This document shows, in pieces, positions 26,848 to 34,904 of a DNA stretch of 64,000 nucleotides (position 1 is its first letter; each line of letters begins with the position of its first letter). The notes beneath the pieces were generated by a model that was not told the DNA's origin, did no database searches, and saw only the letters and a program-made list of their open reading frames with translations. Made by a program: the position numbers and the translations under genes. Source of the DNA: Phycisphaerales bacterium (lineage in GTDB: Bacteria > Planctomycetota > Phycisphaerae > Phycisphaerales > UBA1924); contig JAFIFZ010000033.1 of NCBI GenBank assembly GCA_020831775.1, positions 1 through 64,000 of the forward strand. Direction: 5' to 3'.

Positions 26848-27873
26848 ATGCACTCCATCCTCGACATCCCCGACGATCTCGCCCCGGTGCACGGGGCGCT
26901 TGCCGATGCGCTGCAGCGTGTCGCCGAGCGGTTCGACGCCCACCTCGCCTCCGACCTCCTGCCCGTTAACGACCTGGTGCGCCACATCGAGCGGTACCGG
27001 GGCAAGATGCTCCGCCCCGCGCTGGTCCTGCTCTCGGGCATGGCCTGCTCGCCATCGGCCGACGACCCCGAGGCGTGCGTCACCGACGAGCTGATCGTCC
27101 TCGGCGCCGTCTGTGAGATGGTGCACATGGCGACGCTCGTGCACGACGATGTGCTCGACGAAGCCGCGGTCCGCAGGCGGGGGCAGACGGTCAACTTCCT
27201 CCACGGCAACGAAACCGCGGTGATCCTCGGCGACCTGCTGATCGCCGCGGCGTACCACCTCTGCTCGACCCTCGACGATCCCTACCCCTCGCGGGCGATC
27301 GGCGAGGTGAGCATGACGCTCTGCGCCGGCGAGCTCCTCCAGCTCGCCAACCGCGAGAACCTCAGCCTCGACATGGAGACCTACCGGGAGATTCTCGACC
27401 GCAAGACGGCGGCGTTGATCGGCGTGGCCTGTCGCCTGGGCGCACGACAGGGCGGGGCGGACGAGGCGCTGGCGTCGGGCATGGACCGCTTCGGGCGGCT
27501 GCTCGGGCTGGCGTTCCAGATCCAGGACGATCTGCTTGATCTCACCGGCGAAGAAGGCGTCGTGGGCAAGAGCGTCGGCAAAGACCTCGAAAAGGGCAAG
27601 CTGACCTATCCCATCATCGACCACCTCGCCAAGGCCGAGCCCGATCGCCGTGCCGCAACGCTCCGCCTGCTCAAGCGTGCGGCAGCAGGCGACGAAGCCG
27701 CCCCGAACAAACTCGTCGGCGTACTCCGCGAAGACGGCGCGATCGAACGAGCGAGACTCGCGGCAGAATCCCTGGTCAACGAAGCCCGAGCCGTGCTCGC
27801 CCCCCTGCCCGACTCCGGCCCCAAGCGGTACCTCGGCCGCATGGCCGACGCGGTGGTGCAGCGGGCGTTTTGA
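26848..27873 (+). CDS. Polyprenyl diphosphate synthase (long-chain, trans type)
   Basis: The enzyme condenses isopentenyl diphosphate onto an allylic primer to build the quinone side chain. The 341-residue protein has the first aspartate-rich motif DDVLD (100-104) preceded by MVHMATLVH. RPALVLLS and the RRRGQTVNFLHGN region are also present, and the second aspartate-rich motif follows as FQIQDDLLDLTG. The family-specific KSVGKDLEKGKLTYP comes next. The residues upstream of the first motif are small, which in this family favours a long product (C35-C40), so a menaquinone or ubiquinone chain synthase is likely. Confidence 0.93.
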   Translation: MHSILDIPDDLAPVHGALADALQRVAERFDAHLASDLLPVNDLVRHIERYRGKMLRPALVLLSGMACSPSADDPEACVTDELIVLGAVCEMVHMATLVHDDVLDEAAVRRRGQTVNFLHGNETAVILGDLLIAAAYHLCSTLDDPYPSRAIGEVSMTLCAGELLQLANRENLSLDMETYREILDRKTAALIGVACRLGARQGGADEALASGMDRFGRLLGLAFQIQDDLLDLTGEEGVVGKSVGKDLEKGKLTYPIIDHLAKAEPDRRAATLRLLKRAAAGDEAAPNKLVGVLREDGAIERARLAAESLVNEARAVLAPLPDSGPKRYLGRMADAVVQRAF

Positions 27874-27957
27874 AGGGCGGTCCCCGTCGCATCGATCCAG
27901 CTTGGGCGATCCGTCGCTTTGCGTTACGATGGCGACGAGCGATCGGAGGTCTGAGCC

Positions 27958-28278
27958 ATGCCCGAGACATTCAACATGTGGGAGATCTGCTTTCATCTGG
28001 ACGCGGCGGAGTGCGCCGCGGCGGAGTTGCGGAAAGCGATCGAGGCCGGCGAGTACACGTCCGATGACATCATACCGCTCGCGATCGCGTTCGAGCAGAT
28101 CCAGAGCAATCTGAACCGCGCCTGGCACCTGCGGCGGCTGACCGACGCCGAGACGGAGTCGCTCACAGACGAACAGCACGACGCCGCGTGCCTTGCTGTG
28201 CCGCGGTGGCATGTTGAATCCCGCATGGTGGGGCTGGACGATCTGGAGGAGCTTCGATCGGAGGAGCCGGAGCGATGA
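27958..28278 (+). CDS. Hypothetical protein
   Basis: This 106-residue acidic, helical protein has no recognised domain. It is rich in Ala, Glu and Leu, with a pattern suggesting three or four amphipathic helices. No signal peptide or membrane segment is visible. ATG start, 84 bases after the polyprenyl synthase gene on the same strand. It marks the left edge of the repeat-rich accessory stretch, and one of the few ACGT sites of the window (28057) lies inside it. Confidence 0.55.
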   Translation: MPETFNMWEICFHLDAAECAAAELRKAIEAGEYTSDDIIPLAIAFEQIQSNLNRAWHLRRLTDAETESLTDEQHDAACLAVPRWHVESRMVGLDDLEELRSEEPER

Positions 28279-28350
28279 ACCCCGTGCGGCACCATCGAAA
28301 ACTGCGATCGCAAACGCCCGCAGCAAACTCACCGCTGAGGACGCATCGAG

Positions 28351-28490
28351 CCCCAACACGGCGAGTTGAATGCCGCAAGCCCCAACGGGGCGACAAGGTT
28401 GTAGCCACGGGTGGAGCGAGGCCAAAGGCCGAGCGAAACCCGTGGTCAGCCGTTCCCGAAACACCACCGCTCTGAAGGAGCGGAGGACGG
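28351..28490. repeat. Dispersed direct repeat, copy 1
   Basis: This about 140-base element contains, in order, CGAGTTGAATG, AGCCCCAACGGGGCG, a conserved block ACGGGTGGAGCGAGGCCAAA, AACCCGTGG, and CACCACCGCTCTGAAGGAGC. A diverged second copy in the same orientation lies 1.45 kb downstream. It contains small palindromes (CCCCAACGGGG; ACGGGT...ACCCGT). Its last part provides the ribosome-site region of the next gene. It resembles intergenic repeats I associate with planctomycetes. Confidence 0.75.
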
Positions 28491-28494
28491 CCCC

Positions 28495-29250
28495 GTGAAC
28501 CCAAACCCACCGCAAGACAATCTGCCTGCGGACCTCTACAAGCGGATCAACACCGAACCTTACCAGTCTTTCGCCGGATTTCTTGACGAACCGGACGCCC
28601 GATCGGCACAGCGGCTGTTCTCCAGACTTCGTGAAGACATCCGCGTCCCGCGGCTCGTCAGTATCGCAGCAGACGATGACCTTTGGGACGACCTTCGCTT
28701 TTATCTTTCGCGGTATCTGCGTGCAGCGGGACGGTCCGGGGTTGACGCATCCGGCAGCGCCTATGCGCACCTGATCTCCGCGACAATGATCCGTCGCGAG
28801 CACTCCCTCTGCACGAACGGGCTCGATCTCCACATCGCGTTGCAGACAATCACACTCGCGGGATCGATGATCGGCGGTCGGTGTGCCGCGCATTCGCTCG
28901 CGGCGATCGCCGCTGCCGCAAGAGTCTGCTTGACGCGGGAAGGTGTGATTGGCGAGAACACCGAGCTCTCTACCTGCGGCCCATGGACTGTGCCAGCCCC
29001 GGCGGACCCAGATGGCAACGCGGCGATCTTCTGCGCTGTACGCCCGTTCTACGCACCCCTGCTGCTGGCGACCTGCGCTCGCGCATCCTTCGAGAACCGC
29101 CAAGGCGACCCGCTCGAGCTCCCGCAGCTCGACGGGGCGGAGGAATCTGACTTCCTGCTGTCCTGGGCGTCATTTGCGGAACGGACCGCGGCAGCCGCTG
29201 CCGAACTCGCGAGGCTGACCGGCCGAGAGAAGGAACACGACCGCCCATGA
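28495..29250 (+). CDS. Hypothetical protein between repeats
   Basis: The 251-residue protein starts at GTG; AAGGAGCGGAGG upstream comes from the adjoining repeat element. It has no signal peptide. The middle (about 100-150) is a hydrophobic, Ala/Ile-rich helix pair, followed by an acidic, Ala/Leu-rich C-terminus, so it is probably a mostly helical cytoplasmic protein. I do not recognise a family. The gene and the following zinc-ribbon membrane gene are together flanked by the two copies of the 140-base repeat, which suggests they could have moved or been duplicated as one block. Confidence 0.6.
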   Translation: MNPNPPQDNLPADLYKRINTEPYQSFAGFLDEPDARSAQRLFSRLREDIRVPRLVSIAADDDLWDDLRFYLSRYLRAAGRSGVDASGSAYAHLISATMIRREHSLCTNGLDLHIALQTITLAGSMIGGRCAAHSLAAIAAAARVCLTREGVIGENTELSTCGPWTVPAPADPDGNAAIFCAVRPFYAPLLLATCARASFENRQGDPLELPQLDGAEESDFLLSWASFAERTAAAAAELARLTGREKEHDRP

Positions 29251-29284
29251 ACTTAGAGTTTTCATCAAGCGTCACCCGAGTGCA

Positions 29285-29878
29285 ATGCCGAAGACCATGA
29301 CCAGCACACCCAAAGCAGCCCCCGCACCGAACCCGGCCGAGGACACCTCGCCCTCGGCCCACGACCATATCTGCCCAGGGTGCAGCTATCAGATCGCCAC
29401 GCCAGACGCCGCCAACTGCCCCGAGTGCGGGTGCGCCCTGCGCCTGAAGTACGCCAACGGCTGGACGATCAACTCCGGCCGCTGGCTGCGGCGTCTGACC
29501 CTCTGCCTCCTGACGATCGCCGTGCTGCACTTTGCCGCCTCGCTCGTCTGGCCGATCGTCGAGCTGACTTTCTGGTCCAGTTGGAGGAACACCGGCGCAC
29601 ACGGCTGGTTCACCAACATCGTCGTGTACATCGTGGATTGCTGGGACAACCTCGACGCGTACTGGCCGATGTTCCTCGGACTGCTGCTCTCGTCCGCCTT
29701 GCTCGCGATCGTCGCCGTCGGATCGTTCCGAAACCTGCGGCTGATCCGCACCAACCGCGACCCCGATCCCGGCGTAACACACAGGGCATGGCGCACAGTC
29801 TTTGTGATGCTGCTGCTGGTCGCCTCCTTGGCGGCGGCGCAGTCGGTCGCGCTCTGGGTGCAGTTCTTCAGGTTCTAG
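29285..29878 (+). CDS. Zinc-ribbon membrane protein, paralogue A1
   Basis: The 197-residue protein opens with a polar, Pro/Ala-rich tail and then a compact zinc ribbon, CPGC-x13-CPEC, with the shared core TPDAANCPECG. Three or four membrane segments follow (about 75-97, 115-135, 140-160, 172-192), with the motifs YWPMFLGLLLSSALLAIVAVG and FRNLRLIRTNRD. It is most similar to A2 (next copy) along its whole length. This architecture (short cytosolic zinc ribbon plus helices) is widespread in planctomycete proteomes, but I know of no function. Confidence 0.75.
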   Translation: MPKTMTSTPKAAPAPNPAEDTSPSAHDHICPGCSYQIATPDAANCPECGCALRLKYANGWTINSGRWLRRLTLCLLTIAVLHFAASLVWPIVELTFWSSWRNTGAHGWFTNIVVYIVDCWDNLDAYWPMFLGLLLSSALLAIVAVGSFRNLRLIRTNRDPDPGVTHRAWRTVFVMLLLVASLAAAQSVALWVQFFRF

Positions 29879-29940
29879 CTCCGTCGGAGGCGCATCCCTT
29901 TCGCGGCCGCCTCGTGGGATGTATTGGACGCACACCCCAA

Positions 29941-30080
29941 GCCTCAACGGGGCGAGTTGAATGTCGGAAGCCCCAACGGGGCGCAAGGTATGTAGCTACG
30001 GGTGGAGCGAGGCCAAAGGCCAAGCGCAACCCGTGGACAATCTTCCATTCACCACCGCTCTGAAGGAGCGGAGAACCGTC
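29941..30080. repeat. Dispersed direct repeat, copy 2
   Basis: This is the same-orientation partner of the element at 28351-28490. It shares GGCGAGTTGAATG, GCCCCAACGGGGCG, the block ACGGGTGGAGCGAGGCCAAA, AACCCGTGG and CACCACCGCTCTGAAGGAGC, with scattered substitutions. It sits between paralogues A1 and A2. Confidence 0.75.
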
Positions 30081-30159
30081 TGACTCAGCACAGCCTCTCG
30101 TTCGTCGCTGCTTTCTGGTATCTTCTTATCTCATCCCACGCCTCTACGGGACAACGGCC

Positions 30160-30744
30160 ATGACCAGCCAAACCACCGACCAGGCGCAGCCAGACCCGCC
30201 CTCAAGCGAGCCGGCCAAGCCCCGCCACGACCTCGCCTGCCCATCCTGCCGCTACCCGATCGGCACGCCCGACGCTGCCAACTGCCCCGAGTGCGGAGCA
30301 GCCCTGCGGCTGGAGTTCGTCAACGGCTGGACCGTCAACTCCAGACGCTGGCTGAAGCGCCTGACACTCTGCGTGCTGGGGATTTCTGTGGTGCATCTTG
30401 CGGCCTCGCTCTTCTGGCCAATGGATGAGCTTACTTTCTGGTACGAGTGGACGAACACCGACGCACAAAGCTGGTACTCAAACATCATCCTCTTTGTCGT
30501 CGAGTGCTGGGAGGACCTCGACTCCTACTGGCCGATGTTCCTCGGAATGCTGCTCTCGTCTGCTTTGCTTGCGATCGTCGCCGTCGGATCGTTCCGAAAC
30601 CTGCGGCTGATCCGCACCAGCCGCGACCCAGAACCCGGCCTGATACACAAGGCGTGGCGCAGGGTGTTTGCGATGCTGCTGCTCATCACCGCCTTGACGA
30701 CGGTACAGTTGATTGCGCTCTGGACGCAGTTCTTCAGGGTTTAG
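30160..30744 (+). CDS. Zinc-ribbon membrane protein, paralogue A2
   Basis: The 194-residue protein has the same plan as A1: a polar N-terminus, zinc ribbon CPSC-x13-CPEC with TPDAANCPECG, then membrane segments including YWPMFLGMLLSSALLAIVAVG. The two proteins and their coding DNA are close enough to indicate a recent duplication. An acidic ECWEDLDS stretch lies before the third helix. The B-type gene follows 38 bases later, so A2 and B1 could form a unit. Confidence 0.75.
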   Translation: MTSQTTDQAQPDPPSSEPAKPRHDLACPSCRYPIGTPDAANCPECGAALRLEFVNGWTVNSRRWLKRLTLCVLGISVVHLAASLFWPMDELTFWYEWTNTDAQSWYSNIILFVVECWEDLDSYWPMFLGMLLSSALLAIVAVGSFRNLRLIRTSRDPEPGLIHKAWRRVFAMLLLITALTTVQLIALWTQFFRV

Positions 30745-30782
30745 AGGCGTCGGCGAACCGATGTTCGCTCCGGAGAAGATGG

Positions 30783-31262
30783 ATGTGGTGGCGAGCGCCC
30801 ACGATCAGCACTCCCGCGAAGGACACTCACCCGCCGGAGACCTTGCTCTCCAGCACATTCCTCGGCGCTCCGACCCTGGTGGTTCTCTGGTCGTTCATCG
30901 GAGTGACGGCGGTCCTGCTTGTGGTCATCAACGTGTTTGATCCGCATCCCGGCTTCGGCCTTCCCGATAGCGCGGCCTCGAACATGGTCCGGATCGCCTG
31001 CGCCTTCGCTCTGTGGGCGGCGTTCTCGATCCGGTTTGCGTGCACGGGGGAATCGCAGCAGAGGTTGCCGCCGACACGGCGCATGCTCTTGGTCAGCCCC
31101 TTGCTTGTGGTGTCGGGCCCGATCGGCTGGATTGTGCTGCTGATGGCCTTGCGGGTCTGGATCTCACGGATGCGGCCGGGCAAGCTGCGGGCGGGCCTGT
31201 TCGTCGTTCTGGCGGCGCCGTGCGCTGTCGTTACGCTGATGGGCATGGAGCTCGTGGGCTAG
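30783..31262 (+). CDS. Membrane protein, paralogue B1
   Basis: The 159-residue membrane protein has a short polar N-terminus and about four hydrophobic segments. Its hallmark block is SAASNMVRIACAFALWAAFSIRFACTG without the gaps of its partner B2, which carries the same core (MVRI.C...LWAAFSIRFACTG). A GGAG ribosome site lies at normal distance from the ATG. The start choice (MWWRAPT) is supported by that site and by comparison with B2. It lacks the zinc ribbon of the A proteins but is always found next to an A gene here. No family name known. Confidence 0.68.
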   Translation: MWWRAPTISTPAKDTHPPETLLSSTFLGAPTLVVLWSFIGVTAVLLVVINVFDPHPGFGLPDSAASNMVRIACAFALWAAFSIRFACTGESQQRLPPTRRMLLVSPLLVVSGPIGWIVLLMALRVWISRMRPGKLRAGLFVVLAAPCAVVTLMGMELVG

Positions 31263-31320
31263 CTGTTTGTGATTTTTCTGCTGGCGATGTTTCTGGGATG
31301 ATGGGCTGCGGCCTTGCAAG

Positions 31321-31425
31321 GCCCTTGGCGATCACGGCCCCCCGCGGTAAGCTGGGCGGTAAGCTGGGCAGGCACGCTCCGGGGACGAATCGCCGGGGGC
31401 CGGAACTCAACCGCGGGATGTCGCG
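31321..31425. repeat. Duplicated upstream region, copy 1
   Basis: The roughly 105 bases before A3 are nearly repeated before A4: CCCTTGGCGATCA, CGCGGTAAGCTGGGCGG, GGGGACGAATCGCCGGGGG and GGAACTCAACCGCGGGATG. Copy 1 has an extra internal duplication of GGTAAGCTGGGC. The similarity continues into the first part of both genes, so the promoter and the 5' end were duplicated together. Confidence 0.75.
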
Positions 31426-32013
31426 ATGCCAAAGAAGACGGGGACAAGCCGGGCCGAGACCGAAGCGGGCGACGGGGCGGCCGAGCGCCGAGACGAGTCG
31501 TTTGTCTGCCCCCGCTGCCGTTTCGCGGTGGGCACGCCCGACGCTCCGAACTGCCCCGAATGCGGCGTCGCCCTGCGGCTCGGGTATGTCGGGCACTGGG
31601 TGGTGGACTCGAAGCGATGGATGCGCCGGATCACAATCCTGCTGCTGGCGATCGCCCTGCTGCTCTTCGGAACGACGGTCCTCGTGGTGGTTTACGAGAT
31701 TGCGCACCGGAGACCGTTCCGAGCGCAGGCGACCGATGTCGGCTGGCTGACTCAACTGGTCATCGCGGCCGAAGCAGTCTGGCACCGGGCTCCTTGGCCG
31801 CAGTTGGTCACCTATCTCGCGACGGCGCCGCTCGCCTGTTACGCGCTCTGGGTCGCAAAGAGAAACCTCCTGCCACACGGTGAGAACACCGATCCCGAGA
31901 AGAACCACGCGACCGCGGCATGGAAGCGGATCTCCCGGCTGCTGAAACTGACGGTCGCCTTGCTCATCCTTCGGCTTGCAATGCAGTGGGAGTACATCCG
32001 AAACTACTGGTGA
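31426..32013 (+). CDS. Zinc-ribbon membrane protein, paralogue A3
   Basis: The 195-residue protein shows the family plan in full: a charged N-terminus (about 1-24), the zinc ribbon CPRC-x13-CPEC with VGTPDAPNCPECG, then three to four membrane segments. It is closer to A4 than to A1/A2 in the N-terminal part. B2 follows 58 bases after its stop. The intact A3 sequence shows what A4 lost. Confidence 0.75.
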   Translation: MPKKTGTSRAETEAGDGAAERRDESFVCPRCRFAVGTPDAPNCPECGVALRLGYVGHWVVDSKRWMRRITILLLAIALLLFGTTVLVVVYEIAHRRPFRAQATDVGWLTQLVIAAEAVWHRAPWPQLVTYLATAPLACYALWVAKRNLLPHGENTDPEKNHATAAWKRISRLLKLTVALLILRLAMQWEYIRNYW

Positions 32014-32071
32014 GCGAACGGCAACCGAGACATACAAACATCGCCGCTCGCAGATCTCGGACAACACCACC

Positions 32072-32584
32072 GTGAACGGTAAGCCTCTCCTCCCCCAACT
32101 CACCATCCCGACGGTCGAATCACCATCGACCTTCCTCGGCCTGCCGACCATGGCGATCCTCTGGGCCTTCCTGGGCGTGGCGGCGCTCTTGATCATCGGC
32201 ATCCACGCACTAGACCCGAAACAGGGGCAGTTCGGCATCCCGGAGAGCGACGCGTCGTACATGGTGCGGATCGTCTGTGGCGTCGGCTTGTGGGCGGCGT
32301 TCTCCATCCGGTTCGCGTGCACCGGACCAATCAGTCTGCGCGTGAGAGCCTCCAGAACCACGGCATGCTTCCTGGTAATGGTCCTCATCGTTTTATCTGG
32401 CTTTGCCCTTGTCGTTGCGCTGCTGGCGCCGGTACGCATTGTGCTCTCGTATCTGCCTCGGGGGATGTGGCGAACACTCGCGTTCGTCGCCTTCAGCGCT
32501 GTTGCCGCGCTGGCGACACTGCTGCAGATGGAGTTCTCTATCTGGCTGAACAAGCTCATCGTGGCGTCGCTGCTGTTTCCCTGA
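32072..32584 (+). CDS. Membrane protein, paralogue B2
   Basis: The 170-residue membrane protein is related to B1 through the blocks ESPSTFLGLPTMAILWAF and MVRIVCGVGLWAAFSIRFA. About four to five hydrophobic segments are present. The start is uncertain: I take the GTG that gives an N-terminus similar in length to B1. The frame remains open upstream into the end of A3, so a longer form overlapping A3 cannot be excluded. Function unknown. Confidence 0.62.
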   Translation: MNGKPLLPQLTIPTVESPSTFLGLPTMAILWAFLGVAALLIIGIHALDPKQGQFGIPESDASYMVRIVCGVGLWAAFSIRFACTGPISLRVRASRTTACFLVMVLIVLSGFALVVALLAPVRIVLSYLPRGMWRTLAFVAFSAVAALATLLQMEFSIWLNKLIVASLLFP

Positions 32585-32604
32585 TCGCGGTCTGTTCGAC
32601 AAGT

Positions 32605-32698
32605 CGCCCTTGGCGATCAGGCCCCGCCGCGGTAAGCTGGGCGGGCACGCCCCGGGGACGAATCGCCGGGGGACGGAACTCAACCGCGGGATGCCAAG
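32605..32698. repeat. Duplicated upstream region, copy 2
   Basis: This is the partner of 31321-31425, without the internal GGTAAGCTGGGC duplication. It ends directly at the A4 start codon. Confidence 0.75.
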
Positions 32699-33275
32699 AT
32701 GCCGGAGCAGACGGGGATAAAGCAGGCCGAGACCGACGCGGGCGGCCGAGCGCCGAGACGAGGCGTTTCTCTGCCCACGCTGCCGTTTCGCGGTGGGCAC
32801 GCCCGACGCACCGAACTGCCCGGAATGCGGCTTCGGGCTCCGGTCCGGATTCGTCGGTTGCTGGGTGATCGATTCCAGGCGCTGGATCCGGCGGATGTCT
32901 CTCGGGCTGCTGGTGCTCAGCGCGTTGTACTTCAGCGGTGCGTTGTTCTGGCACCTGTACGAACTGCTCTACTGGTACAGGATTTCTCCGGATCTGCAGA
33001 TCATTGGGCTTCCGGTGACCATCCTCATCAGCTTCGTTCCGATGTACGGATGGTTGCCGTGGTGGACTTGGCTCTCGATCGGCTCCTGCCTGACCCTTTT
33101 GATCGCGGCCGGGTGGGTCACAAAGAAGAACTTTTCGAGCCTGCCAAACGACCATCCCGCGCTCCCAGAGGAAGGCGAGCGAGCGGCCCGCAGACTGTTC
33201 TATCTGATGCTGTTCGTGCTGCTGGTGTCGCTCGTGATCATCGCGGCGCCGTTCTGGTATTTTGTGCGGCGCTGA
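32699..33275 (+). pseudogene. Frameshifted zinc-ribbon membrane protein, paralogue A4
   Basis: Alignment of the DNA with A3 shows that 8 bases present there (GACGGGGC) are missing near 32743. The ATG at 32699 therefore opens a frame that departs from the family after about 15 codons. The family frame resumes as DEAFLCPRCRF, VGTPDAPNCPECG and membrane segments to a stop at 33275. In that frame no ATG lies between the preceding TAA and the zinc ribbon; a GTG at 32793 would start inside the ribbon and lose its first CxxC. So A4 is either a pseudogene, a truncated membrane protein, or dependent on frameshifting. Downstream residues remain intact, which suggests the lesion is recent. Confidence 0.7.
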
Positions 33276-33308
33276 GCGACCGCCACCGGCCCCCCGTAAC
33301 ATCGAACC

Positions 33309-34781
33309 ATGCCCTTCTCGACCTGGTGGCCCGTCACTTCTCTGGTGCTGCACATCTCCTGTCAGCTCGTGCTGGCGGCTCGGGTCATCATGCGCCGCCA
33401 GCCGCTGGCCAACACGCACGCGTGGCTGCTGCTGGTGCTCTTTGTGCCCGTCGCGGGGATGGTGCTGTACCTGCTGATCGGCGAGCTTCGCCTGGGCTCG
33501 CGCAGGGTTAAGAAACTCGAAGAGGCCGAGCGGGAGATCGAGCCGGTCGCGATGCGCCTCTGGGCCCACGAAGAGCGGGTGTGGCGCGACGAGGCCGCCC
33601 GATTCAAACACCTGGCCGACCTCGGCTCGGCCCTCTGCCACACGCCGGCGCTGACGGGCAACGACCTGACGCTGCACACCGACGCGGCGGCGACACTCGA
33701 CGCGATGATCGCCGACATCGACAACGCCGAGGACCACTGCCACCTGCTGACCTACATCTTCCAGCCCTCGGGAAAACCCCGGGAGCTGGCCGAGGCATTG
33801 GCGCGTGCGGCCGAGCGCGGGGTGAAGGTGCGGGTGGCGGTCGACGGGGCGGGGTCGCATCCGTTTCTGCGTTCGCGCCTGCCGCGGATGCTGCGCAAGG
33901 CCGGGGCGGAGGTGACCGAACTGCTCCCGGTGAATCCGCTGCGTTTCCTGTTCTCGCGGGTCGACCTGCGCAACCACCGCAAGATGCTGGTGGTCGACGG
34001 TCGGATCGCGTACTGCGGCTCGCAGAACATCACCGACGACTCGTTCAAGCCCTCGCGCAAGCCCGGCATCGGCCCGTGGATCGACGCGACGGTGCGGATG
34101 GAGGGGCCGGCGGCGCAGGCGATGGCGCTGGTCTTCGCGGCCGACTGGAACGCCGACGCGCAGAACCGGATCACCGGGCTGGAGGAGACGCTCAAGCCTC
34201 TGCCGCCGGTCGAGGCGTGCGACCAGCGCGAGACCTCGGCGGTGCAACTGCTCCCGTCGGGGCCGGGGCGCCAGCCGCTGGCGGTGCAGGCGTCGTTCCT
34301 CACGACGATCTACATGGCCAAGCAGGAGCTGATCCTGACGACGCCGTACTTCGTGCCCGACCCGACGGTGCTGGCGGGGATCTCGGCCGCGGCGATGCGC
34401 GGGGTGGATGTCACGCTCATCCTGCCGAAGGTGAACAACAAGTGGGTCGTGGCGGCGGCCGGGCGAGCGGGCTTCAGCGACCTGCTCGACGCGGGAGTGA
34501 AGATCATGGCGTACCGCCCGGGCCTGCTGCACGCCAAGACGCTGACGGCCGACCGCGACATCGCGCTGATCGGCTCTGCGAACCTCGACCAGCGGTCGTT
34601 CTGGCTGAACTACGAGATCACGCTCGCGGTCTACGACACCAACTTCGCAAGCCAGCTCCGCCAGATCCAGCGTGAATACATGCGTGAGAGCGACCGCATC
34701 ACGCTGAAAGACTGGCAAGCACGCCCGATCTGGCAGCACGCGGCGGACAACCTGGCGCAGCTCTTTGCGCCGTTGCTTTGA
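33309..34781 (+). CDS. cls: Cardiolipin synthase (phospholipase D superfamily)
   Basis: The enzyme condenses phosphatidylglycerol units into cardiolipin at the inner membrane. The 490-residue protein has two N-terminal membrane helices (about 8-27 and 38-58, the PLDNase N-terminal anchor). Two PLD domains follow. The first HKD motif is HRKMLVVDG followed by YCGSQN. The second is HAKTLTADRDIALIGSANLDQRS. Length and layout match Cls/ClsA. The ATG has no clear ribosome site; it lies 33 bases after the frameshifted A4 gene. Confidence 0.94.
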   Translation: MPFSTWWPVTSLVLHISCQLVLAARVIMRRQPLANTHAWLLLVLFVPVAGMVLYLLIGELRLGSRRVKKLEEAEREIEPVAMRLWAHEERVWRDEAARFKHLADLGSALCHTPALTGNDLTLHTDAAATLDAMIADIDNAEDHCHLLTYIFQPSGKPRELAEALARAAERGVKVRVAVDGAGSHPFLRSRLPRMLRKAGAEVTELLPVNPLRFLFSRVDLRNHRKMLVVDGRIAYCGSQNITDDSFKPSRKPGIGPWIDATVRMEGPAAQAMALVFAADWNADAQNRITGLEETLKPLPPVEACDQRETSAVQLLPSGPGRQPLAVQASFLTTIYMAKQELILTTPYFVPDPTVLAGISAAAMRGVDVTLILPKVNNKWVVAAAGRAGFSDLLDAGVKIMAYRPGLLHAKTLTADRDIALIGSANLDQRSFWLNYEITLAVYDTNFASQLRQIQREYMRESDRITLKDWQARPIWQHAADNLAQLFAPLL

Positions 34782-34809
34782 GGGGTGTGGGGTGTGGGGA
34801 TGTTATTTG

Positions 34810-34885
34810 AAATCTCAGATTTCAGATTTCAGATTTTGGATCTCAGACTTTGGATCTCGAATGCCATATATCAAATCTGAGATTT
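34810..34885. repeat. AT-rich repeat with 13-bp inverted arms
   Basis: In an otherwise GC-rich sequence this short convergent gap is AT-rich and repetitive. A perfect 13-bp arm AAATCTCAGATTT recurs inverted as AAATCTGAGATTT 50 bases later. Between them lie near-tandem copies of TCAGATTT and of TTGGATCTC. It could form a large stem-loop. I see no gene in it. Confidence 0.7.
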
Positions 34886-34904
34886 AAAATCTCAGATCTC
34901 TCGC

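Noticed and set aside
32793-33275. Using the internal GTG as a normal start for paralogue A4
   Set aside because: It would cut off the first half of the zinc ribbon, and comparison with A3 shows a frame-breaking deletion upstream. Treated as a pseudogene.
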